From: Pseudomonadota bacterium
GTDB taxonomy: Bacteria; Pseudomonadota; Alphaproteobacteria; Rhizobiales; Xanthobacteraceae
Assembly (NCBI GenBank): GCA_023435725.1
Contig: JAEYRD010000232.1
Location: 17,183-81,182 of the forward strand
DNA: 64,000 nt
Reading direction: 5' to 3'
The translations under genes and the position numbers were made by a program. The notes below the pieces were generated by a model, which saw only the letters and a list, made by a program, of their open reading frames with translations, made no database searches and was not told where the DNA came from. Shown here piece by piece: positions 16,766 to 24,524 of this stretch. Numbering within the stretch: position 1 is the stretch's first letter; each line of letters begins with the position of its first letter.

Positions 16766-18043
16766 CTAACGCGCGCTCGCCCCCTTCGGCCGGCTGTCCC
16801 GGATCAGACGATCAATGTGCATGCGGATGTGGGCGGCTTCCGCCGAGGTGTTAGCGAGCGCGATGGCACGGTCGAAGGCGATGCGGGCTTCGTCGTTGCG
16901 GCCGAGCTGCATCAGGAAGGCGCCACGCACGCCGTAAAAATGGAAGTAATTGACGAGCTTCGGCGCCAGCGGCTCGATCAGGTCGAGAGCGGCTTGCGGT
17001 CCGCGCACCTTGGAGACAGCGACAGCGCGGTTGAGCGTCACCACCGGCGAAGGCTGCATCACCTCGAGCGCGCCGTAGAGCAGGTCGATCTGCGTCCAGT
17101 CGGTCTCCTCGGGTGTCGACGCGCGGGCATGCAGCGCGGCAATCGCGGCCTGGATCTGGTAGGGACCGCTGCGGCGATGACGCATCGCCTTGTCGATCAG
17201 AGCGAGGCCTTCCGCGATCATGGTGCCGTTCCACAGCGAGCGGTCCTGGTCGTCCAGCAGGATCAGCGAGCCGTCCGCGGCAAAGCGCGCGGCGCTGCGC
17301 GCATGTTGCAACAAGATGAGCGCCGTGAGCCCCATGATTTCCGGCTCGCTCTGGAACAGCCGCAGCAGCAACCGCGCCAGCCGGATCGCCTCCTCGCAGA
17401 GCGGTTTGCGCAGCTCGGCAGTGTCACCGCTGGCCGAATAGCCCTCGTTGAAGATCAGATAGATCATCGCCGCGACGCCGGCCAGCCGCTCGGAGCGCTC
17501 GACCGCGCCGGGCGATTCGAACGGCGTCCCGGCCTCTGCGACCTTGGCCTTGGCGCGTGTGATGCGCTGCTCCATCGCCGCGTCCGAGACCAGGAAGGCG
17601 CGCGCGATCTGCTTCACCGTGAGGCCCGAGACGATCCGTAGTGCGAGCGCGATCTGCTGCGTCGCCGGCAATTGCGGATGACAGCAGATGAACATCAGCC
17701 GCAGGATGTCGTCGCGGTAGTGCGAGCCGTCGAGTCGCTCGGCGAGCGCGCCTTCGGCATCGTCGAGATCGGAGATGGCCTGGTCATCCTCCGGCAACGG
17801 CTGCTGCTTGCGGGCGCGGCGAACCTCGTCAATCGCAACGTTGCGGCCGACCATGATCAGCCAGGCGGCGGGATCGCGCGGCGGCCCGTTCTGCGGCCAG
17901 GTTTTCAGCGCGCGCAGGCAGGCGTTCTGGAATGCCTCCTCTGCCGTATCGAGATCGCGGAAATAGCGGAGCAGCGCGCCGACCGCCTGCGGACGCGCCG
18001 AGGTCAGCGCGGTCTCGATCCAGGCGGTATCGGTCTCGCTCAC
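16766..18043 (-). CDS. ECF42-type RNA polymerase sigma factor with long C-terminal extension
   Basis: Alternative sigma factor of 425 residues. Region 2 (about 10-75, DTAEEAFQNACLRALKTWP and AAWLIMVGRNVAIDEVRR) and region 4 (about 115-165, SGLTVKQIARAFLVSDAAMEQR) are followed by a 240-residue helical, TPR-like C-terminal domain. This layout defines the ECF42 group, which lacks a classical anti-sigma factor and is usually encoded beside a DGPF/YciI gene, as here. It starts at GTG 18043 and overlaps the YciI stop (GTGA), so translation is coupled. Target promoters with TGTCGG-N17-CGTC are present before its own operon and three nearby units. Confidence 0.93.
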   Translation of the reverse strand: MSETDTAWIETALTSARPQAVGALLRYFRDLDTAEEAFQNACLRALKTWPQNGPPRDPAAWLIMVGRNVAIDEVRRARKQQPLPEDDQAISDLDDAEGALAERLDGSHYRDDILRLMFICCHPQLPATQQIALALRIVSGLTVKQIARAFLVSDAAMEQRITRAKAKVAEAGTPFESPGAVERSERLAGVAAMIYLIFNEGYSASGDTAELRKPLCEEAIRLARLLLRLFQSEPEIMGLTALILLQHARSAARFAADGSLILLDDQDRSLWNGTMIAEGLALIDKAMRHRRSGPYQIQAAIAALHARASTPEETDWTQIDLLYGALEVMQPSPVVTLNRAVAVSKVRGPQAALDLIEPLAPKLVNYFHFYGVRGAFLMQLGRNDEARIAFDRAIALANTSAEAAHIRMHIDRLIRDSRPKGASAR

Positions 18044-18408
18044 GTCAAGGTCCCTCCGGGCCGGAACACGCCGACGGGACGCACCTCATAGGCACCGCCA
18101 GGATTGGCCGCGCCGAGGTCGCGCGCAACGTCGAGCGCATCGTCGAGATTCTTGCAGTCGACGATGTAGAATCCGAGCAGCTGCTCCTTGGTCTCAGCAT
18201 AGGGACCGTCGAGCACCAGCGGCGGGTCTTCCTTGCGCAAGGTCGCAGCCGCCGTGGTCGGCAGCAGCCGTGCCACGGGTCCGAGCCGACCTTGCCTGGC
18301 GAGACCTTCCTGAACCACGGCGAGCTTCTTCATCACGGCCTCGTCCTGGTCCTTGCTCCAGGAGCCGACGAAGTCCTCGTCGTGATAGCAAAGGATCGCA
18401 TAAAGCAT
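18040..18408 (-). CDS. YciI/DGPF protein partner of the ECF42 sigma factor
   Basis: Protein of 122 residues starting MLYAILCYHDEDFVGSW, with the family motif DGPYAETKEQLLGFYIVDC near 66-84. ATG 18408 is preferred over an upstream in-frame start because GGAAGG lies about 7 bases before it and the promoter motif lies just beyond. It is the first gene of the sigma operon and overlaps the sigma start. In known ECF42 loci this partner is conserved, but its biochemical role is not established. A regulatory or small-molecule binding role is inference. Confidence 0.9.
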   Translation of the reverse strand: MLYAILCYHDEDFVGSWSKDQDEAVMKKLAVVQEGLARQGRLGPVARLLPTTAAATLRKEDPPLVLDGPYAETKEQLLGFYIVDCKNLDDALDVARDLGAANPGGAYEVRPVGVFRPGGTLT

Positions 18409-18440
18409 CGGCAGCACCTTCCCTGAGCTCTTGTTCTGAA

Positions 18441-18467
18441 GACGATCCACTATGCCCCGCTCCGACA
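18441..18467 (-). promoter_or_regulatory. Putative autoregulated ECF42 promoter
   Basis: On the minus strand: TGTCGG (18467-18462), 17 bases, CGTC (18444-18441), 33 bases before the YciI start. The TGTCG -35 and C-G-containing -10 agree with the ECF42 target motif I recall from Streptomyces (TGTCGA with CGA/TC). Confidence 0.7.
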
Positions 18468-18552
18468 GGGCTGCGGAAAAAATTTGCGAGAAAAATCCGG
18501 CAGATCGTGCCAAGGAAGGCCTTCAGAAGCGGAACCCGACGAGGCACCTCGA

Positions 18553-19518
18553 ATGACCAAAGGCACACTGGCCGTCCTGATCAACAGCACGCAGCAGAAC
18601 TGGCTGCCGGAGCGCTGGAAGGTCCGGTTCGATGCAGTCTGCGGCGGACGGCGCGTGGCGCTGCTGCCCGATGCCGGGCTCGATCCGGCCGAGGTGCACT
18701 ATGCCGCGGTGTGGAAGCCGGTGCCGGGTGACCTCGGCTCTTTCCCGAATTTGCGGGCCATCTTCAATCTCGGCGCGGGCGTCGATGCGCTGATGGCGGA
18801 CAAGAGCCTGCCGAACGTGCCGCTGGTTCGCGTCGCCGTGCCTGACCTCACCAATCGCATGACCGAATATGTCGTGCTGCACGTGCTGATGCATCACCGC
18901 CAGGAACTCTATCTGCGCCAGTCGCAGCGCGAGAAGCGCTGGGAGCCGAAATATCAGTGGCCGGCGAGCGCGGTCACGGTCGGCGTCATGGGATTGGGCA
19001 CGCTCGGCGCTGATGCGGCCGATGTGCTGCGGCGGCTCGGCTTCCGCGTCGCCGGATGGAGCCGCAGCCCACGCACGATCGAAGGTGTCGAGTGCTTCCA
19101 TGGCGCGGAGCAGATCGATGCGTTCCTGCGCGCGACCGACATCCTGGTCTGCCTGTTGCCGCTGACGCCGGAGACGCACGGCATCCTCAACCGCGACGTC
19201 TTCACAAAACTCAACCGCAAGAGCCCGCTCGGCGCACCGGTGCTGATCAATGCCGGCCGCGGCGGCCTCCAGAACGAAGGCGACATCCTGGCCTGCCTCG
19301 ACGACGGTACGCTGGGCGCCGTCTCGCTCGACGTCTTCGTGCAGGAGCCGCAGCCGGCGGACAGCCGGTTCTGGACCCACCCGAAGGTGGTGCTGACTCC
19401 GCACAACGCGGCCGACACCGACGCGGATGCGATCTCGGCCTATGTCGCCGAGCAGATCGCCCGGTTCGAGGCGGGCGGTGCGCTGGAGAATGTGGTGGAC
19501 CGGGCGAGAGGGTATTAG
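18553..19518 (+). CDS. Glyoxylate/hydroxypyruvate reductase A-like D-2-hydroxyacid dehydrogenase
   Basis: NAD(P)H-dependent reductase of 2-oxoacids, 321 residues. ATG 18553 is the first plausible start for MTKGTLAVLIN. The nucleotide-binding domain has VGVMGLGTLGADAADVLRRLG near residues 140-160, then LPLTPETHGILN, INAGRGG and the catalytic HPKVVLTPHNAA segment. The Arg in NAGRGG and the His in TPHNA complete the catalytic set. Overall it resembles E. coli GhrA. It is divergent from the sigma operon and has no ECF42 motif in its own direction. The exact substrate is uncertain. Confidence 0.88.
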   Translation: MTKGTLAVLINSTQQNWLPERWKVRFDAVCGGRRVALLPDAGLDPAEVHYAAVWKPVPGDLGSFPNLRAIFNLGAGVDALMADKSLPNVPLVRVAVPDLTNRMTEYVVLHVLMHHRQELYLRQSQREKRWEPKYQWPASAVTVGVMGLGTLGADAADVLRRLGFRVAGWSRSPRTIEGVECFHGAEQIDAFLRATDILVCLLPLTPETHGILNRDVFTKLNRKSPLGAPVLINAGRGGLQNEGDILACLDDGTLGAVSLDVFVQEPQPADSRFWTHPKVVLTPHNAADTDADAISAYVAEQIARFEAGGALENVVDRARGY

Positions 19519-19557
19519 CGCTCGAGATTTCCGCGAACGCTGGCGCGTCACATTCAG

Positions 19558-19736
19558 CGTCGTCCCCGCCTAGTGCGCAATTGCGCACGGGCGCGAGGAC
19601 CCGTACCGCGGAATCTATCGATAGGGGGCGGTGCGAGTCACGAGTGGACTCGTAACCCCGAATCTTCGCTAAACTACTGCCTGGGGTTATAGGTCCCGGA
19701 TCTGCGCTCCCCCTCGTTGCGCTTGTCGGGGACGAC
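19558..19736. repeat. Palindromic intergenic element with GTCGTCCCC ends
   Basis: GTCGTCCCC at 19559-19567 faces GGGGACGAC at 19728-19736. Inside are the perfect palindrome GTGCGCAATTGCGCAC (19573-19588) and further half-symmetrical parts. The unit resembles dispersed Bradyrhizobium intergenic repeats and fills the whole gap between the GhrA-like gene and the convergent TetR gene. Confidence 0.65.
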
Positions 19737-19738
19737 AG

Positions 19739-20383
19739 CTAAGATTTGGTCCCCACCATCACATCGATCGCGCCCTTCACGATCGCTTCCAGATCCTTGC
19801 GCGGGACACGCGCGCGCGAGCGGATGGCGATGGTGTGCACGGTGGCGGAAGCGAGCTGCGCCAGCACGGCGGGATCGGCGCCCTCCGGCAGCTCGCCTTT
19901 TTCTTTTGCGCGGCGGAAGCAGTTCGTAAAAGCCTTGTCGAGCTCCGACAGGCCTTCGAGCACCATCGCGCGGATCTCGGGATCGCTCACCGCTTCCGAG
20001 GCTGCGGTCACCACGGTGAAGCAGCCGCGCGGACCGGTCTCACCCGAGAGATAGATGTTCAGCGCAGAGGCGAAGATGCGCTCCAGCCGCTGGCGCACCG
20101 GCATCTCCTGGCGAAAGATCTCCACCATCGCGGCGCGCGCTTCCTCGCGGTAGCGCTGATAGCTCTTGATGTAGAGCTCGCGCTTGTCGCCGAAGGCACC
20201 GTAGAGGCTCGGCCGGTTCATGCCGGTGGCTTCGCTGAGATCGTCCAGCGAAGTCGCCGCAAAACCCTGCCTGCGGAACAGATCGAGTGCCTTGCCGAGC
20301 GCGATTTCGGGCTCGTAGGCGCGCGGGCGGCCGCGGCGCTTGGGTGGAGTGGCAGCAGCTGGCGGCTTCGATTTTTGTACCAT
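19739..20383 (-). CDS. TetR/AcrR family regulator, divergent from a glutathione transferase
   Basis: Repressor of 214 residues starting MVQKSKPPAAATPPKRRGRP at ATG 20383, with AAGGAT upstream. A further 25 residues from 20458 would run through the promoter and are rejected. The helix-turn-helix is at about 35-75 (RRQGFAATSLDDLSEATGMN and RPSLYGAFGDKRELY). A C-terminal ligand domain of TetR_C type follows, with GPRGCFTVVTAASEA near 115. It is divergent from the GST gene, and GTACAAAAATC occurs twice around the shared promoter, so it probably controls itself and the GST. Confidence 0.9.
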   Translation of the reverse strand: MVQKSKPPAAATPPKRRGRPRAYEPEIALGKALDLFRRQGFAATSLDDLSEATGMNRPSLYGAFGDKRELYIKSYQRYREEARAAMVEIFRQEMPVRQRLERIFASALNIYLSGETGPRGCFTVVTAASEAVSDPEIRAMVLEGLSELDKAFTNCFRRAKEKGELPEGADPAVLAQLASATVHTIAIRSRARVPRKDLEAIVKGAIDVMVGTKS

Positions 20384-20435
20384 TCGCAATCTAATCCTTG
20401 ACCGACGATATATTATGCAAGACAGTACAAAAATC
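20370..20435. promoter_or_regulatory. Inverted 11-base repeat in the TetR/GST control region
   Basis: GATTTTTGTAC (20370-20380) and GTACAAAAATC (20425-20435) are perfect inverted copies 44 bases apart. They enclose an AT-rich core (ATATATTATGC) and TTGACC. One copy lies in the first codons of the TetR gene, the other before the GST gene. Candidate operator pair. Confidence 0.45.
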
Positions 20436-20499
20436 AATCTGGCCAGGTTGAGCGACACTCCTAGAAATCACACCGAGGAATTGCCCAAGGAGGCCCAGG

Positions 20500-21144
20500 A
20501 TGGATCTTTATTTCTCGCCGCTCGCCTGTTCGATGGCGACCCGCGTCGCGCTGTACGAAGCCGGCGCCGAGGCGAATTATCTCGAAGTCGATCCGCCGAC
20601 CAAGAGAGTGCTGAGCGACGGCTCCGACTTCCGTAACGTGAACCCGATCGGCCTCGTGCCGACGCTGCGCACCGACGAAGGCGTGGTGCTGACCGAGAAT
20701 GCTGCGATCCTGCAATATGTCGCCGACCGCTTCCCGCAATCCGGTCTCGGGGCAGCACAGGGCATCGATCGCACGCGTCTGCATCAATGGCTTTGCTTCA
20801 TCGGCACCGAGCTGCACAAGGGCCTGTTCGTTCCCGTGCTCGACCGCAAGGCGCCGCAGGAAGCCAAGGCCTATGTGCTGGAGAAGAACCTGTCGCGCCT
20901 CGACTATCTCGACAAGTACCTGGAAGGACGCGACTTCCTGCTCGACCATTTCAGCGTGGCGGATGCCTATCTCGTTACGGTCATCAACTGGACCATGGCA
21001 ACGCCGCCGATCGAGCTCGCGAAATGGCCGAACCTGAAGGCCTATTACGAGCGCCTGCGCCAGCGGCCCTCGATCGCACGCGCGATCGCGGAGGAGTTCG
21101 AGTTGTACAAGGCCGAGCAGGCGCGGAAGAAGGCGGCGGCCTAG
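20500..21144 (+). CDS. Glutathione S-transferase
   Basis: Cytosolic detoxification enzyme of 214 residues that conjugates glutathione to electrophiles. AAGGAGG lies 8 bases before the ATG. The N-terminal thioredoxin-like domain (1-80) starts MDLYFSPLACSMATRVAL with the Ser/Cys glutathione-binding region of the beta class, then GLVPTL and LTENAAILQYVADRFP. The helical C-terminal domain (about 90-200) contains FLLDHFSVADAYLVTVINW. It is divergent from a TetR gene, which suggests induction by a toxic compound. A terminator follows. Confidence 0.92.
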   Translation: MDLYFSPLACSMATRVALYEAGAEANYLEVDPPTKRVLSDGSDFRNVNPIGLVPTLRTDEGVVLTENAAILQYVADRFPQSGLGAAQGIDRTRLHQWLCFIGTELHKGLFVPVLDRKAPQEAKAYVLEKNLSRLDYLDKYLEGRDFLLDHFSVADAYLVTVINWTMATPPIELAKWPNLKAYYERLRQRPSIARAIAEEFELYKAEQARKKAAA

Positions 21145-21189
21145 GGCCAAAGCCTTATCTGGTGATTTTCAACAGATGTTTCTCATGGC

Positions 21190-21220
21190 GACGCCATCCC
21201 GGCTGGGCCGGGACGGCGTC
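21190..21220. terminator. Convergent terminator after the GST gene
   Basis: A 13-bp stem with one mismatch (GACGCCATCCCGG with CCGGGACGGCGTC, loop CTGGG) lies between the GST stop (21144) and the end of the minus-strand XoxJ-like gene (21240). It is followed by GTTCTT on the plus strand. Confidence 0.7.
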
Positions 21221-21239
21221 GTTCTTGCCAGCAATTCAG

Positions 21240-22007
21240 CTATTTCGGCGCTTGCAGCACGACCCCGTAGCGGCCGTAAATCCGAGCGATCGTACCGTCG
21301 GTCTGCAGCCGCTCCAGCGCTCGGTCGATGGCTTGGCGCAGCGCATCATCCGGGCGGACCATGCCGACAGCGACATTCCAGTTGAGATCGACCTCACTCT
21401 CGTCGCGATCCAGGATCCGGAGCGCCCTGCCCGGATGCGTCAGATTGAAATAGCTCGCCGCGGTCGGCGTGACCGCGGCGGCATCGATCTCATGGTTTGA
21501 TACGGCATCGAGGCTGTCGGTCTCGAAGCCGAACGTCGATGTTGGTACGCGCCGTCGACCGATGGTCATGGCTGCCATGGATCCGACCTGCACTCCCACC
21601 TTGGTCGACTCGTTGAGGCTCTTGAACGAGGTGAGCGCGCTGGATGACGGCACCGCGAGGGCGATGCCCGTGCGATAATACGGCTTCGATATCCTCAAGC
21701 GGGTTTCGCCTTGCGCTTCGGGTTGCGCGATGACGTCAAGCACGATGTCACAGCCGGCGCTGCGCATCTGATACTGCGTGATGATCCAGTCGGGCCTGAG
21801 CGAGACGCCAAGCTCGCGCGCGAGCGCCTGGCCCAGCTCGATCTGAAATCCCGGAGGATCACCGGCCTTGTTGGCGAAGGGCAGCGAGTTGGGGTGGGCG
21901 CATAGCCCGATCGCGCCGGAGTCGCGGATCGCGTCGAGGGAACGGCCCTGCGCCACACTGGATAATCCCAGCAGGGTGCCGACCACGAGGGGGAGACAGG
22001 TCTTCAT
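21240..22007 (-). CDS. XoxJ-like periplasmic solute-binding-type protein
   Basis: Periplasmic protein of 255 residues with a Sec signal (1-22). It has the fold of amino-acid ABC substrate-binding proteins, but the N-terminus of the mature part (IGLCAHPNSLPFANKAGDPP, GFQIELGQALARELG) is typical of the quinoprotein-dehydrogenase-associated group that includes XoxJ and MxaJ. It is last in the operon PQQ dehydrogenase - cytochrome c - this gene, the xoxFGJ order, and lies 36 bases after the cytochrome. XoxJ proteins are thought to help activate the dehydrogenase. No permease or ATPase is adjacent. Confidence 0.85.
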   Translation of the reverse strand: MKTCLPLVVGTLLGLSSVAQGRSLDAIRDSGAIGLCAHPNSLPFANKAGDPPGFQIELGQALARELGVSLRPDWIITQYQMRSAGCDIVLDVIAQPEAQGETRLRISKPYYRTGIALAVPSSSALTSFKSLNESTKVGVQVGSMAAMTIGRRRVPTSTFGFETDSLDAVSNHEIDAAAVTPTAASYFNLTHPGRALRILDRDESEVDLNWNVAVGMVRPDDALRQAIDRALERLQTDGTIARIYGRYGVVLQAPK

Positions 22008-22043
22008 GAGATTTCCGGTGTGGCTCAGTACTGGTTTCCCGGC

Positions 22044-22397
22044 TCAGTCTTCCTGTGGCTTCAGGGCGCGGATGTACTTGATGATATCGTCGATCTGCGC
22101 ATCGTCGAACGCCGCGCCGAAGGCGGGCATCGCGCCTTCCTTGCCGTTCTTGATGCGGTTGCGGATGAAGTCGTCATCCCGCTTGGTATCCATGAGCTGC
22201 GGTCCCTTGCCGGCAGCACGACCGCCGGCGGAGTGACACCAGCCACAGGTCGTCGCGAACAACTGCCCGACATCGAGCTGTCCACTATCCGGCGCGGGCG
22301 GAGGAGGCTGCTGCGCGCGAGACGGCAAGGCTGAAATCGTGAGGAGCACGACAAGTGTCGGCGTCGACAATGTCGTGATGTTCCGGGCCAATCGCAT
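22044..22397 (-). CDS. Periplasmic c-type cytochrome (XoxG-like)
   Basis: Class I cytochrome c of 117 residues with an N-terminal signal (1-28) and one haem-binding site CGWCH near residue 52. The distal Met ligand is probably in GAMPAFGAAF near 88-97. The C-terminal helix DDIIKYIRALK is typical. It is placed between the PQQ dehydrogenase and the XoxJ-like gene, so it is the likely electron acceptor of the dehydrogenase. Confidence 0.9.
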   Translation of the reverse strand: MRLARNITTLSTPTLVVLLTISALPSRAQQPPPPAPDSGQLDVGQLFATTCGWCHSAGGRAAGKGPQLMDTKRDDDFIRNRIKNGKEGAMPAFGAAFDDAQIDDIIKYIRALKPQED

Positions 22398-22484
22398 ACC
22401 GGCTAAACCTGCCTCTCAGGAATCCAGGTTCGATTTGATGGGAGAGAGCGGCGTCACACCGCTCCCTCCCGGCGTCACGTCGCC

Positions 22485-24200
22485 TTATTTCAGACTGTAG
22501 ACGACGAGCGCGCCGTCATCGCGCGGCATGCTCTTGTAGACACCGCCGAAGGTCGGCGCGTAGTCATCCGAAGCCATGCCGCCGAAGCCGGCGACGACTG
22601 CGATGTACTGCTTGCCGTTGACGGCATAGCTGATGATGCCGCCCTGATGGCCGGTGCCATCGCCGTGGCTCCACAGCTCCGCTCCGGAGTCGGCATCGTA
22701 GGCATGAACTGTGCCTCGCGAATCCGGCACGAACACCAGATTGCCTCCGGTCGACAATACGCTTCCGAGCGGTGGCTCAGGGAAGCGGACTTCCCACTTC
22801 TTGGCGCCGGTGATGGGGTCGCGCGCGTCGAGATGGCCATAGATCTCTCCGCCGGGAGGCGGCGTGATCTTGAAGTCGGCACCGATGTTGAGCTGGGCCT
22901 GAGGAGCAACGATCGGGGTCGTCTTCTGAACTTCGAGGTTCATGCACCATTCCTGGCCGAGCTTGTAATAGAGCCCCGTCTTCGGGTTGTACGACCCGGC
23001 GTTCCAGCTCACCCCACCGGAAATGTGCGGGCACAACGGCTCGGAAACCTTGCCGGCGGAGAAGTCGCGACGGCCGATCAGCTGACCCGTCTTGGGATCA
23101 ATGTCCTTGACGAAATTGCTGTTCTGCGTGATCCGCCAGACGTTCTTGAGGCCGAGGTTGCGGTCATAGACGAAGATGTATCCACTCTTGTTCGGATGGA
23201 CGACGTATTTCTGGCCGTCGCGATCGAGCATCACGAACTCGCCGACCGCGCTGTCGAAGTCCCAGGCGTCGTGAGGCAGTTCCTGGTGATAGGATTTCAG
23301 CTTGCCGGTATCGATATCGAGCGCGATCACCGAGGTGGTGTAGAGATTGTCTCCCGGACGCGCGCCTTGCGTCTTGTAGTCGGCTCCCGACCAGTCGTAG
23401 AGCGGCGCCGGGTTGGCAGTGCCCCACAGGACCGTGTTGTTTTCGGCATCGTACGTGCCCGGCATCCAGCCGCCGCCGCCGCCAGTGCGCCAGGAGTCGT
23501 TGCCCCAGGTCTTCATGGCCTCGTCGGTGCCGGCAACAGTCAGGAATTCCCATTTCTTCTTGCCGGTGGCGGCATCAACACCGAAGATCGGACCCCGGCC
23601 CGGCCACTCGCCGCCTTGCGAGCCGATCACCACCGTGCCTTTCGCGTAAAGCGGCGCTCCGGTGAACCCAACGGTCAGCTTCTGGGAATCAATCAGCTTG
23701 GTGTCCCACATGACCTTTCCGGTCTTCATGTCGAGCGCGATGAGACGGCCATCCATCGTCCCCACGAAGACCTTTCCCTCGCCGAGGGCGGCACCGCGAT
23801 TGTAGGGCGAATGGGTCTGCCGCGCGACCAAGGCTTCATCCAGCTCGGGGAAGTAGGACCAGATCACCTCGCCGGTTGCGCCGTTCAGCGCAAAGGTGCG
23901 GCTATAGGAGCCGGTGTAGTAGAGCACGCCATCGGCCACGAGCGGCATCGATTGCAGCCCTCGGGTCGAACGTCCGGGGATGTGAATCCAGGCGACACCC
24001 AGATTGCCCACATTACCGGTATTGATCTGTGAGAGGGGGCTGTAGTGATACGACTTGTATGAACCGTGATAGGTGAGCCAATCGTTCTGACCGGCAGACT
24101 CGATCCGGGCAGTATCCACGGCTTGAGCCCACGCCGCCGACGTCGCGAGTGTCGCAGCGACGAGAACAGGTAAGCCCGAGTTAAGCCATTGCTTCCTCAT
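22485..24200 (-). CDS. PQQ-dependent alcohol dehydrogenase with lanthanide-type ligands
   Basis: Periplasmic quinoprotein, 571 residues from ATG 24200 (GGAGG 8 bases upstream; a GTG two codons earlier is too close to it). Signal peptide 1-26, then an eight-blade propeller with tryptophan-docking repeats. Metal/PQQ residues visible: Glu198 (GGEWPG), Asn263 (TANPAP), catalytic Asp314 and an extra Asp316 in HDAWDFD. Asp at +2 marks lanthanide-dependent enzymes (XoxF, ExaF), whereas calcium enzymes have Ala, Ser or Thr. The adjacent Cys pair usual before NRG is missing (HSPYNRG). The substrate is probably an alcohol. Not a true XoxF by these details. First gene of a xoxFGJ-like operon. Confidence 0.92.
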   Translation of the reverse strand: MRKQWLNSGLPVLVAATLATSAAWAQAVDTARIESAGQNDWLTYHGSYKSYHYSPLSQINTGNVGNLGVAWIHIPGRSTRGLQSMPLVADGVLYYTGSYSRTFALNGATGEVIWSYFPELDEALVARQTHSPYNRGAALGEGKVFVGTMDGRLIALDMKTGKVMWDTKLIDSQKLTVGFTGAPLYAKGTVVIGSQGGEWPGRGPIFGVDAATGKKKWEFLTVAGTDEAMKTWGNDSWRTGGGGGWMPGTYDAENNTVLWGTANPAPLYDWSGADYKTQGARPGDNLYTTSVIALDIDTGKLKSYHQELPHDAWDFDSAVGEFVMLDRDGQKYVVHPNKSGYIFVYDRNLGLKNVWRITQNSNFVKDIDPKTGQLIGRRDFSAGKVSEPLCPHISGGVSWNAGSYNPKTGLYYKLGQEWCMNLEVQKTTPIVAPQAQLNIGADFKITPPPGGEIYGHLDARDPITGAKKWEVRFPEPPLGSVLSTGGNLVFVPDSRGTVHAYDADSGAELWSHGDGTGHQGGIISYAVNGKQYIAVVAGFGGMASDDYAPTFGGVYKSMPRDDGALVVYSLK

Positions 24201-24524
24201 GTGCACTTCCTCCCGCTTTGTGTTTGCTGATTGCGTCTCGTAAGCGCCGCTGCGAGGGGTGATTGCAGTTCAGTACAGGTCGATTGTTCTCCGTCGGACA
24301 TGAGTTGCCAACGAGTGCCCCCCCTCTTTCAGCGTATATCGCCAAAGGAGCTACGTTCACTGGAGTGGTTGCTATTGCACTTCTGTTCGCGGGCGGAGCG
24401 TACGCCGGATCACAGGGCGTGCAAAGACGGAATGCGCGCACGGCGCGAATTTGACGCGCGAGGGCCGAATTTGAAACGGCAGCAGTACTGACCGTTTCGT
24501 TCAGTCGACAAATTCCGGACTGCG
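24201..24524. other. Upstream region of the PQQ dehydrogenase operon
   Basis: This stretch of 324 bases is less GC-rich than its surroundings. It must hold the dehydrogenase promoter (minus strand). One small plus-strand frame is listed separately with low confidence. I did not find convincing promoter boxes or a pqqA-like peptide. Confidence 0.5.
24263..24454 (+). CDS. Doubtful small membrane protein
   Basis: Frame of up to 63 residues opening at TTG 24263. A shorter form from an internal TTG near 24305 is possible. The product has one hydrophobic segment, GVVAIALLFAGGAYAG, before a basic tail QGVQRRNARTAR. The composition looks protein-like, but no strong ribosome site is present. It faces away from the PQQ dehydrogenase. 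Could be chance. Confidence 0.22.
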   Translation: MQFSTGRLFSVGHELPTSAPPLSAYIAKGATFTGVVAIALLFAGGAYAGSQGVQRRNARTARI

